A DNA stretch of 6,805 bases from Patulibacter sp. (lineage in GTDB: Bacteria; Actinomycetota; Thermoleophilia; Solirubrobacterales; Solirubrobacteraceae). This document shows, in pieces, positions 1 to 5,487 of this stretch (position 1 is its first letter; every line of letters starts with the position of its first letter). Under the pieces are notes generated by a model that ran no database searches, had not been told where the DNA came from, and saw nothing but the letters and a program-made list of their open reading frames with translations. The position numbers and the translations under genes are program-made. Location: assembly GCA_023268575.1 (NCBI GenBank), contig JALRCL010000846.1, positions 1-6,805 of the forward strand. Reading direction: 5' to 3'.

Positions 1-411
1 CGCGGTGCCCGCGACGCCGGCGACGACCATGCCGTTGATCCACGTGGCCAGCTCGCGCACCGACGCCATGACGGCGAACGCCCCGAGCCGGTCCGTGGTC
101 GCGAGCGTCGCGAGGATCGAGCCGCCCGTGACGCCCGGCGCGCCGTAGGAGAACACGAGCGTGCAGAACATCAGCGGGATGAACGCGCGCTTCGTGACGA
201 GCCAGCACTGCTCGACGAACTCCCCGCCCCAGTTGTAGGGCGGCGCGAACGCCGCGCGGATCGTCTGCATCGTCAGCACGGTCATCCCGGCGAGCTGCTC
301 GAGCCAGCCGAGCGGCGCGGGGATCGGCTTCGGCGGCGCCGGAGGGCGCGTCAGGCCCCCCGGCAGCAGCTCGGCGCCCGGTGGTGTCTCGTTGCCGGTG
401 GCGGTGGCCAT
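1..411 (-). CDS. YrbE/MlaE-family ABC transporter permease (Mce-associated), N-terminal part
   Basis: The first 137 codons of a membrane permease; the gene runs off the left edge. This family forms the inner-membrane channel of Mce/Mla lipid importers, which in actinobacteria take up sterols and fatty acids together with Mce proteins and an MlaF-type ATPase. Residues 1-34 are a Pro-rich cytosolic tail. A hydrophobic stretch follows at about 74-96 (KRAFIPLMFCTLVFSYG), then VRELATWINGMVVAGVAGTA at 118-137, which resembles the conserved YrbE block before 'DLGARxIREE'. The ATG is preceded by GGAGA with a 6-base spacer. The 5' leader is about 75 bases if the -10 at 493-498 is used. The partner yrbE and mce genes would be expected downstream, outside the window. 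The family assignment rests on a partial sequence, but the block is characteristic. Confidence 0.82.
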   Translation of the reverse strand, partial: MATATGNETPPGAELLPGGLTRPPAPPKPIPAPLGWLEQLAGMTVLTMQTIRAAFAPPYNWGGEFVEQCWLVTKRAFIPLMFCTLVFSYGAPGVTGGSILATLATTDRLGAFAVMASVRELATWINGMVVAGVAGTA

Positions 412-445
412 CAGGCGTCTCCGTGCAGGGTCATGCGACTCGTCT

Positions 446-459
446 CTCCCACGTGGGAG
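446..459. repeat. 14-bp perfect palindrome in the permease leader
   Basis: CTCCCACGTGGGAG reads the same on both strands. It lies between the predicted -10 (493-498) and the permease ATG at 411, about 27-40 bases downstream of the inferred transcript start. A perfect short dyad there could be a TetR/GntR-type repressor operator, or fold as a 5-bp hairpin with an ACGT loop. The symmetry is seen directly; the operator role is inferred. Confidence 0.45.
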
Positions 460-492
460 CGCGCTCTCGACGCCGCTCCCGACCGTGTTCGC

Positions 493-550
493 ACGCTAGC
501 CGCGCCCTTGGGCGAGGAGCCATCCTGCAGGGGGGGAGGATCCCTCCTCC
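493..550 (-). promoter_or_regulatory. Promoter of the permease unit with upstream G-run element
   Basis: On the minus strand a -10 box TAGCGT lies at 493-498. Exactly 31 bases upstream begins a C7 run (530-536) that is part of the shared element; plus-strand reading from 531 is GGGGGGAGGATCC. The element reads on as CTCCTCC and is flanked by a CTCCTC-N5-GAGGAG dyad at 544-560. No -35 resembling TTGACA stands 16-18 bases upstream of the -10. The same arrangement, with the same -10 and spacing, precedes the oxidoreductase gene at 4914. The promoter call is inferred from this recurrence. Confidence 0.6.
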
Positions 551-596
551 GTTCGAGGAGACGCGCCGGGGTCGTCGCCGTTCCCGGGCACGACGA

Positions 597-627
597 CGAC
601 GCGGCCGGAGGGGCTCCGGCCGCGTCG
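597..627 (-). terminator. GC hairpin terminator after the NTF2-like pair
   Basis: A perfect 14-bp stem (arms 597-610 and 614-627) encloses a 3-base loop. It starts 40 bases downstream of the stop codon of the minus-strand gene ending at 667. There is no T-tract on either side, which is common for actinobacterial intrinsic terminators. It separates the NTF2-like operon from the permease promoter. Confidence 0.7.
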
Positions 628-666
628 CGGGGCGGCGTCTCGAGGACGCCTCGGATGTCGCTCGGC

Positions 667-1155
667 TCAGGCCGCGAGCGCGGCGGGATCGAAGCCCTCG
701 ACCCAGTAGTGGGGCGTGACCAGCGGGACGCCGACCTGCTGGTAGAGCGGGGTCTCGTTGAGGAACGTCGACTCCAGGACGATCTTCCCGTCGCCGTCGA
801 GCTGCAGGAACGTCGAGCCCTTGCTCGTCAGCACGCGGCCCTCCACCGGGAGACCGTGGAACGCGTCGAGGCCTTCCACGGCGTAGTCCCAGTGGAGCAA
901 CAGGTGCCCGTTGCCCTCGAGCGTCTCCCGCAGCGTGAGGGAGTGGACGCCCTGGCCGTTGCCGGCGTCCTCGTTGGTCCAGAACGCGAGCTGCCGCCGG
1001 AGGTCGGCGCGGTCGCTGATGGTGTCCGCGAGGTGATCGTCCACCTTGCGCGACTCGATGACGAACAGCTCGTCCGCGGCGTACAGCTCGGCGTGCGCGT
1101 CGAGGTCCGACGTGCGGGTCTCGGCCCAGCGGCGGGCGAGGTCGGCGTAGCTCAT
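667..1155 (-). CDS. NTF2/SnoaL-like fold protein (second gene of pair)
   Basis: A 162-residue protein with the size and pattern of the NTF2-like (SnoaL/steroid delta-isomerase-like) cone fold. An N-terminal helical region with HAELYAADELFVIES (21-35) leads into strand-rich segments GVHSLTLRE (69-77), GHLLLHWDYAVEG (83-95) and LQLDGDGKIVLESTFLNE (117-134). It aligns throughout with its neighbour at 1170-1631: LYAxDxLF, (T/S)D(K/R)xDLxR, NGxGVHxxxxR and DxxGxIxxES are shared. The family contains isomerases, hydratases, cyclases and non-catalytic binding proteins, so no reaction can be assigned. The ATG at 1155 is chosen because GAGGAG lies just upstream and the neighbour's stop is 14 bases away, indicating co-translation in one operon. 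Reading further upstream in frame would overlap the neighbour and give Arg-rich nonsense. Confidence 0.78.
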   Translation of the reverse strand: MSYADLARRWAETRTSDLDAHAELYAADELFVIESRKVDDHLADTISDRADLRRQLAFWTNEDAGNGQGVHSLTLRETLEGNGHLLLHWDYAVEGLDAFHGLPVEGRVLTSKGSTFLQLDGDGKIVLESTFLNETPLYQQVGVPLVTPHYWVEGFDPAALAA

Positions 1156-1169
1156 GTCGTGCTCCTCGC

Positions 1170-1631
1170 TCACGCGGCGACGGTCGCGTCGGTCGGGGTC
1201 AGGGCCTTCTCGACGCCGGGGGTGCCGATCCCGCGCAGCACCTGGGTGACGTCCCACCAGGAGGACTCGCGCGTGATCCGTCCCTGCTCGTCGTACTGGT
1301 GGAAGGTGTGGCCCTGGGTCCAGAACACCTTCCCCGTGACGTCGAGGCCGAGGAAGATCGCGGCGTCCTCGGGGCTCCACTCCCAGCGGATGAGCCCGCT
1401 GCGACGGTCGCCCTCGTATCCGCGGATGCGGAAGTTGTGCACCCCGATGCCGTTCTCGCGATCCTTGTTCGCGTAGGGCGCGAACAGCCGGTGGAGGTCC
1501 GGCTTGTCGGTGATCTGGAACTGGTCGAGGATCGGGTCCTCGAAGAGGAAGTCGTCGGCGTACAGCGCGCAGACGGCCTCCGGGCTGTGGCGGAACGCCT
1601 TCAGCCAGCGGACGGCGAACGCGTAGTCCAT
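1170..1631 (-). CDS. NTF2/SnoaL-like fold protein (first gene of pair)
   Basis: A 153-residue NTF2-like protein. Visible features are VCALYADDFLFEDPILDQF (20-38), which is the usual helix followed by a 'D-x-x-F-x-D-P' strand, then DLHRLFAPYANKDRENGIGVHNF (45-67), SGLIRWEWSP (78-87), and the C-terminal strands GHTFHQYDEQGRITRESSWWD (107-127). Acidic residues in EDP (31-33) sit where NTF2-fold enzymes often carry a catalytic Asp, but no activity can be proved from this. The start is set by AAGGAGAG 4-5 bases before the ATG. It is the lead gene of a two-gene operon with its paralogue; the predicted leader from the -10 at 1701-1706 is about 65 bases. The long in-frame upstream extension would overlap the ligase gene and has no protein character. 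Confidence 0.78.
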   Translation of the reverse strand: MDYAFAVRWLKAFRHSPEAVCALYADDFLFEDPILDQFQITDKPDLHRLFAPYANKDRENGIGVHNFRIRGYEGDRRSGLIRWEWSPEDAAIFLGLDVTGKVFWTQGHTFHQYDEQGRITRESSWWDVTQVLRGIGTPGVEKALTPTDATVAA

Positions 1632-1700
1632 GGTCTCTCCTTGGGTCGGGCTGGTCGCCGGCCCACCGTCGCTCCCAGCAGCGGCGGACCCACGATGCCG

Positions 1701-1765
1701 AACGTATTCCGGGCTCCGCAGGGCGCCGTCCTCCGGGGGGAGGATCCGCACCCCCAGGTGGGGTG
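1701..1765 (-). promoter_or_regulatory. Promoter of the NTF2-like operon with upstream G-run element
   Basis: The minus-strand -10 box is TACGTT (1701-1706). The shared element lies 28 bases upstream; its plus-strand reading from 1735 is GGGGGGAGGATCC, identical over 13 bases to the permease copy. An inverted repeat CACCCC-N5-GGGGTG (1749-1765) follows on the distal side, at nearly the same offset as the dyad in the permease promoter. No TTGACA-like -35 is seen. The sequence between element and -10 also resembles that of the oxidoreductase promoter (GGAGGA...CGGCGC...GGA...CCCGG). Confidence 0.6.
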
Positions 1766-1774
1766 ACCGCCCGG

Positions 1775-1812
1775 GCGGGCTCGGGCGACCCACCGCCGGG
1801 TCGCCCGCCCGC
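1775..1812 (-). terminator. GC hairpin terminator after the acyl-CoA ligase
   Basis: A perfect 10-bp stem (CGGGCGACCC at 1782-1791 with GGGTCGCCCG at 1798-1807) has a 6-base loop. It is extended by GCGGG/CCCGC outer arms across a 2-base bulge. It begins 8 bases beyond the ligase stop on the minus strand. There is no T-run. Its position between the ligase stop and the next promoter makes termination the simplest reading. Confidence 0.7.
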
Positions 1813-1819
1813 GCCCGGA

Positions 1820-3775
1820 TCAGGAGAGCACGGCGATCTCGCGCGCGGCCTCGCGCACGAGGTCGAGGGCTTCCGGGTTCTCGGCCCCGGAGAGGTCGCC
1901 CGGGTCGTGGCCGATCGTCACCGCGCGGATGGCCCGGCGCATGATCTTCGCCGACCGGGTCTTCGGCAGCGCCGCGACGCGGATGACGCGCGCCGGCGTG
2001 AACGGCTTGCCGAGCTCGGCCCCGATCGCCCGCCGCAGGTCGTCGGAGACGTCCGGGCCGTCGGGAGCGGTCGGAGTCCACCAGCACCAGATCGCCTCCC
2101 CCTTGCTCGCGTCGGGAACGCCGATCACCGCTGCCTCGGCGACGTCGTCGTGCGCGACGATGACGCCCTCGACCTCGGCGGGACCGACCCGCTTGCCGGC
2201 GACGTTGATCGCCTCGTCCGAGCGCCCGAAGAGGAACCACTGCCCGTCGAGGTCGGCCTTCGCCCAGTCGCCGTGGCGCCAGACCCCGGCGTACGTGGAC
2301 CAGTAGGCCTCGCGATAGCGCTCGGGGTCGCCCCAGACGCCGCGGGTCATCGCGGGCCACGGCTGCCGGCAGACGAGCTCGCCCAGCTCGCCGCGGACCG
2401 GGCGCCCCGCCGCGTCGAAGACGTCGACGTCCATCCCCAGCGAGGGGCCTCCGAGCGAGCACGGCCGGATCGGCTCGACCGGGTAGGGCGCGAGGAACGA
2501 GCCCCCGACCTCGGTGCCCCCCGAGAAGTTGATCACCGGGGCACGCCGTCCCCCGACGGTCTCGGCCAGCCACGTGTAGCTGTCCTCGTCCCACGGCTCA
2601 CCGGTCGACCCGAAGGTCCGGATGCTGCGCAGGTCGTGGCGGGCCGGCAGCTCGGCGCCGTGCGGCTTGAGCGCGCGGATGAGCGTCGGCGAGACGCCGA
2701 GCATCGTCACCCGGTGGTCGGCGACGAGTCGCCACAGGCGGTCGGGCCCGGGCGTGTCGGGCGCCCCCTCGTAGAGCAGGAGCGCGCCACCGACCGCGTG
2801 GGTCCCGAACGTCGAGAGGGGCCCCATGACCCACCCCATGTCGGTGACCCAGAAGAAGACCTCGCCGCGGCGGAGGTCGAACTCGTAGGCGACCTCGGAG
2901 GCGACCTTCACGAGGAACCCGGCGTGGGTGTGGACCGCGCCCTTCGGCCGGCCCGTCGTGCCGGAGGTGTACCCGAGCAGCAGCGGGTCCTCGGCGCTCG
3001 TGCGCGCCGCCTCGACCGGTCCGTCGACCGGCGGGGCGAACGACGTCCAGGGCACGTCGAGCGGGCCGCGCGAGACCGGCCCGGTCGTCCCGTCGCGCTC
3101 GACCACCACGACCGTCTCGACGCTCGGGCACCGCGACAGCGCCGCATCCAGGGCGGGCTTCATCGGTGCCTGCGTGCCCCGCCGCCAGGACCAGTCCGTC
3201 GTGACGACGACCCGCGCCTGGGCGTCGTCGACCCGCGACGCGATCGCGTTGGCGGCGAAGCCCGAGAACAGGGGGACGTAGAGCGCGCCGACCTTCGCGA
3301 TCGCGTACGCGGCGATCACGGCCTCGGGGATCATCGGCAGGAACACGGCGACGGCGTCGCCCTTCCCGACGCCGCGCGCCCGCAGGCCGGCCGCGGCGCG
3401 GTCGACCGCCTCCCCCAGCTCCCGGTAGCTCAGGGCGCCGCGGTGCCCGGACTCGTCCTCGTGCAGGACGGCGGGTGCGTCGGCCATGGAGGGATCGGCG
3501 CGCCAGCGGTCGACGCACGCGGTCGCGACGTTCAGGCGCCCGTCGACGAACCACGTCGTCCACTCGACGCCGCCCGTGCTGTCGCGGACCTGCGCGTAGG
3601 GCCGGTCGAACGGGATCTCGAGGTCGCGGACCACGAGGTCCCAGAACGCGTCGATGTCGGCGACCGACTGCCGGCGCAGCTCGTCGATCGTCGCCGCGCC
3701 GGCCTTCCGCATGAGCCGGGTCACGTTCGCCTCGGCGATGCGGTCCGGCGTCGGCTCCCAGGCGTAGTGGTGCAT
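1820..3775 (-). CDS. Acyl-CoA ligase, acetyl-CoA-synthetase-like ANL family
   Basis: A 651-residue AMP-forming acyl-CoA synthetase, the usual length for the acetyl/propionyl-CoA synthetase branch. It activates a carboxylate with ATP and CoA in the cytosol. An ACAS_N-like segment occupies about 42-92 (DAFWDLVVRDLEIPFDRPY...). The P-loop YTSGTTGRPKG is at 269-279, the A5 motif NFSGGTEVGG at 416-425, HGD at 501-503, the hinge/A8 region GRSDEAINVAGKRVGPAEVE at 517-536, and the A10 catalytic lysine in PKTRSAK is Lys610. All core residues are present. Where acetate enzymes carry Trp in WWQTETGG, this protein has Gly419, suggesting a larger acyl pocket. The start at 3775 fits the conserved WxPxPxxIxxANVTRLM opening. 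No Shine-Dalgarno is seen, and the weak -10 at 3783-3788 is only 7 bases away, so a leaderless message is possible. The acid substrate is unknown. Confidence 0.9.
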   Translation of the reverse strand: MHHYAWEPTPDRIAEANVTRLMRKAGAATIDELRRQSVADIDAFWDLVVRDLEIPFDRPYAQVRDSTGGVEWTTWFVDGRLNVATACVDRWRADPSMADAPAVLHEDESGHRGALSYRELGEAVDRAAAGLRARGVGKGDAVAVFLPMIPEAVIAAYAIAKVGALYVPLFSGFAANAIASRVDDAQARVVVTTDWSWRRGTQAPMKPALDAALSRCPSVETVVVVERDGTTGPVSRGPLDVPWTSFAPPVDGPVEAARTSAEDPLLLGYTSGTTGRPKGAVHTHAGFLVKVASEVAYEFDLRRGEVFFWVTDMGWVMGPLSTFGTHAVGGALLLYEGAPDTPGPDRLWRLVADHRVTMLGVSPTLIRALKPHGAELPARHDLRSIRTFGSTGEPWDEDSYTWLAETVGGRRAPVINFSGGTEVGGSFLAPYPVEPIRPCSLGGPSLGMDVDVFDAAGRPVRGELGELVCRQPWPAMTRGVWGDPERYREAYWSTYAGVWRHGDWAKADLDGQWFLFGRSDEAINVAGKRVGPAEVEGVIVAHDDVAEAAVIGVPDASKGEAIWCWWTPTAPDGPDVSDDLRRAIGAELGKPFTPARVIRVAALPKTRSAKIMRRAIRAVTIGHDPGDLSGAENPEALDLVREAAREIAVLS

Positions 3776-3782
3776 GGCCACG

Positions 3783-3830
3783 ACGTTCGCGTGCGCCCGA
3801 AGGGCGGGCAACGCCCGGCGGGGGGACGAT
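3783..3830 (-). promoter_or_regulatory. Possible ligase promoter with a divergent copy of the G-run element
   Basis: The 89-base gap between oxidoreductase and ligase holds GGGGGGACGAT (3820-3830), matching the first part of the shared element apart from one base; the trailing CC is GG here. Exactly 31 bases from the G-run on the minus strand lies GAACGT (3783-3788), a poor -10. TTGCCC stands 17 bases upstream of it as a fair -35. Two mutually exclusive small hairpins (3794-3806 and 3805-3817) fall between these elements. The spacing matches the better copies, but the boxes are weak; read-through from the oxidoreductase gene is an alternative. Confidence 0.35.
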
Positions 3831-3864
3831 GGTCCGCCGACGGAGGGAGCGCGGCGCCGCGGCG

Positions 3865-4914
3865 TCAGCCCACGACGCTCGGGGTCGCGGCCGCGGCGAG
3901 CGCGGCGAGCTGCGCGAGGCGCTCCTGGACGGTCTCGCCGATCGGGTTGACGAGGAGCTGGTCGACGCCGGCCCGCTCGTAGGCGGCCAGCCGCTCGCCG
4001 ACCGTGGCCGGCGTGGCGCAGAGGCACACCGTGTCGATCAGCTCGTCGGGGAGGGCCGCCATCGCCTCGTCCTTGCGGCCGTCGAGGTAGAGCTCCTGCA
4101 CGGTGCGGGCCGCGTCCTCGAAGCCGTACCCCCGGACGAGCCGGTTGTAGAAGTTGCGCTCCCGCGAGCCCATCCCGCCGACGTAGAGCGCCAGCATCGG
4201 GCGCACGGCGTCCCGCGCCGCGTCGAGGTCGTCCATCACGGCGCAGTACACGAGGGGCGTCACCGCGACGTCGTCGACCGACCGCCCGGCCTTCGCCGCC
4301 CCTTCGGCGAGGAGGTCCCTGGTGGTCGAGACGTGGTCGGGGCTGAAGAGGACGGGGATCCACCCGTCGCCGATCTCGCCGGCGAGCATCGTGTTCTGCG
4401 GGCCGATCGCGGCGAGGTACACGGGGATCCGCTCCTGGTGCGGGGCGATCGTGAGCTTCAGCGCCTTGCCGGGACCATCGGGGAGCGGCAGGGTGAGCGT
4501 CCGGCCCTCGTACGCCACGCGCTCGCGCCGCAGCGCCATCCGCACGACGTCGACGTACTCGCGGGTCCGCGTGAGCGGACGGTCGAACCGGGCGCCGTGC
4601 CAGCCCTCGGCCACCTGCGGGCCCGACGTGCCGAGCCCGAGGCGGAAGCGCCCGCCGGAGAGCTGGTCGAGCGTCGCGGCGGTCATCGCCGTCATCGCCG
4701 CGGAGCGTGCGGGCATCTGGAGCACGCCCGAGCCGATCTCGATGCGCGTCGTCCGGCTGGCGATCCAGGAGAGGACCGTCGCGGCGTCCGAGCCGTACGC
4801 CTCCCCCACCCAGACGGACGCGAACCCGAGGCGCTCGGCCTCCAGCACGAGCTCGAGCTGCTCGTCGGCGTCGAGGCCGAGACCCCAGTAGGCGATGTGG
4901 AGACCGAGTCGCAT
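3865..4914 (-). CDS. LLM-class F420-dependent oxidoreductase (Rv3520c-like)
   Basis: A 349-residue luciferase-like monooxygenase-fold protein. These (beta/alpha)8 enzymes use coenzyme F420 (or FMN) for hydride transfer. The sequence closely follows the Rv3520c-type subfamily: an opening RLGLHIAYWGLGLDADEQLE (2-21), AERLGFASVWVGEAYGSDA (26-44), RTTRIEIGSGVLQMPARSA (54-72), LDQLSGGRFRLGLGTSGPQV (82-101), and IPVYLAAIGPQNTMLAGEIGD (163-183). The last is the typical phosphate-binding region of the family. In Mycobacterium tuberculosis the namesake lies in the cholesterol-catabolism region, which suits the SCP2 and Mce-type neighbours here. The ATG at 4914 is chosen because family members begin at this point. 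There is no Shine-Dalgarno, and the -10 TAGCGT ends 8 bases upstream, so the mRNA is probably leaderless. Cofactor preference cannot be proved from the sequence. Confidence 0.9.
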   Translation of the reverse strand: MRLGLHIAYWGLGLDADEQLELVLEAERLGFASVWVGEAYGSDAATVLSWIASRTTRIEIGSGVLQMPARSAAMTAMTAATLDQLSGGRFRLGLGTSGPQVAEGWHGARFDRPLTRTREYVDVVRMALRRERVAYEGRTLTLPLPDGPGKALKLTIAPHQERIPVYLAAIGPQNTMLAGEIGDGWIPVLFSPDHVSTTRDLLAEGAAKAGRSVDDVAVTPLVYCAVMDDLDAARDAVRPMLALYVGGMGSRERNFYNRLVRGYGFEDAARTVQELYLDGRKDEAMAALPDELIDTVCLCATPATVGERLAAYERAGVDQLLVNPIGETVQERLAQLAALAAAATPSVVG

Positions 4915-4922
4915 GGGTGGCG

Positions 4923-4978
4923 ACGCTAGTGCCGGGTCCGCGCGCCGGCTCCTCCCGATGGGGGGAAGCTCCTCCTCC
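4923..4978 (-). promoter_or_regulatory. Promoter of the F420 oxidoreductase with upstream G-run element
   Basis: The minus-strand -10 TAGCGT (4923-4928) is identical to the one before the permease. The G6 run of the element (plus-strand GGGGGGAAGCTCC from 4960) starts 31 bases upstream of it, the same spacing as in the permease promoter. CTCCTC (4972-4977) follows as in that copy, but the second arm of the dyad is degenerate. The -10 is 8 bases from the ATG, placing the transcript start at or next to the start codon. No clear -35. Confidence 0.62.
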
Positions 4979-5384
4979 GCGGGGGCGCGGACCCCACGAG
5001 CGGGATGCCCCGAGACGGGTGCGCGGGGAGCTGCCGGACGGCGGCTGCGCGGGCGCGGCGCGCTGGAGGCGCCGGGCGGCTGCCGACCGACGCCTCCCAA
5101 GGGCCGCGCCGGATCCGGCGCGGCCCGGGGAGGAGTGCGCCGCGGATCACGGCGCTATGTGACCGTCGCGGGCGTGCGGACCGGTGGAGCCTGCGCCTCG
5201 CCCGGCGACGGGTGCAGGAGCCGGTCCGAGGACCGCCGCCTGCGATCACGAGCCTCGCCGACGGGCAACCGGTCGGCGTCTTCCCACGGGACGGGATTGC
5301 TCCTCCGTGCAGGAGGTCTCGTCGGTCGCGCGGCGCGTCCGGCCCGGCGCGTGTCCTTCCTCCGGTGCACGAAGGTCCCCGGTA
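4979..5384. other. Divergent intergenic region without a supported gene
   Basis: Between the divergent starts at 4914 and 5488 I find no convincing coding sequence. All open frames give Arg/Pro-rich low-complexity translations without ribosome binding sites. Visible structure is a 26-bp perfect palindrome (5101-5126), a CTCCT-N6-AGGAG hairpin at 5300-5315 whose CTCCTCCGT resembles the distal dyad of the permease element, and small inverted repeats near 5222-5235 and 5258-5279. It could hold a small RNA, a decayed gene or extended regulatory DNA; nothing decides between them. Confidence 0.5.
5101..5126. repeat. 26-bp perfect palindrome / strong hairpin
   Basis: Arms GGGCCGCGCCG and CGGCGCGGCCC flank a central GATC, giving an 11-bp stem with a 4-base loop. 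Flanking CCTCC and GGAGG could extend it across 2-base internal mismatches. It looks like an intrinsic terminator without a U-tract, but no recognised gene ends here; it lies midway between two divergent promoters. It may insulate them, end an unannotated short transcript, or be a mobile palindromic repeat. Confidence 0.6.
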
Positions 5385-5419
5385 GGGGGGAGGTTCCCCC
5401 ACGTCCCCGCGCCTAGGTT
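5385..5419 (+). promoter_or_regulatory. Promoter of the SCP2-acyl-CoA dehydrogenase operon with G-run element
   Basis: GGGGGGAGGTTCC (from 5385) fits the consensus of the minus-strand units and here extends to an almost palindromic GGGGG-AGGTT-CCCCC. The plus-strand -10 candidate is TAGGTT at 5414-5419, only 13 bases beyond the element, so the site covers the -35 position. Relative to the gene it is also inverted compared with the other copies. Transcript start near 5426 would leave a leader of about 60 bases. Confidence 0.5.
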
Positions 5420-5487
5420 CGCTCTCGACGGAGCCGGTCGGACGCGGACAGCGCCCCCCGGCGAGGACGGGACCGAGGAGCAGCGAC

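Noticed and set aside
433..1476. Long plus-strand open frames opposite the permease leader, NTF2-like genes and ligase
   Set aside because: These are GC-rich shadow frames. Translations are Arg/Pro/Ala-rich without domains, while the minus strand carries coherent proteins with ribosome binding sites.
3850..3861. 12-bp GC palindrome just after the oxidoreductase stop
   Set aside because: It is pure G/C, short, with no room for a loop and overlaps nothing decisive; such palindromes are expected at this base composition.
1763..3982. 739-codon open frame on the plus strand
   Set aside because: It is antisense to the ligase; its translation is an Arg/Asp/Val-rich mirror with no family character, whereas the minus-strand protein has every ANL motif.
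3776..4363. In-frame upstream extension of the ligase to an earlier ATG
   Set aside because: It would overlap the oxidoreductase gene by about 500 bases and is Arg-rich; conserved family sequence begins at 3775.
5251..5306. A possible sixth, minus-strand copy of the element near 5288-5306 with GAGGCT 31 bases away
   Set aside because: The G-run is broken (GGGACGGG), the putative -10 is not credible and no gene follows it; kept only as a possible decayed relic.
5155..5370. 71-codon minus-strand frame in the intergenic region
   Set aside because: GTG start without a ribosome binding site and an Arg/Pro-dominated product; no sign of a real protein.
5005..5385. 126-codon plus-strand frame in the intergenic region
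   Set aside because: It runs through the 26-bp palindrome, has low-complexity Arg-rich composition and no ribosome binding site.
5348..5385. A minus-strand promoter driven by the 5385 copy toward a small RNA ending at the palindrome
   Set aside because: No TANNNT box occurs near 31 bases from the G-run in that direction.
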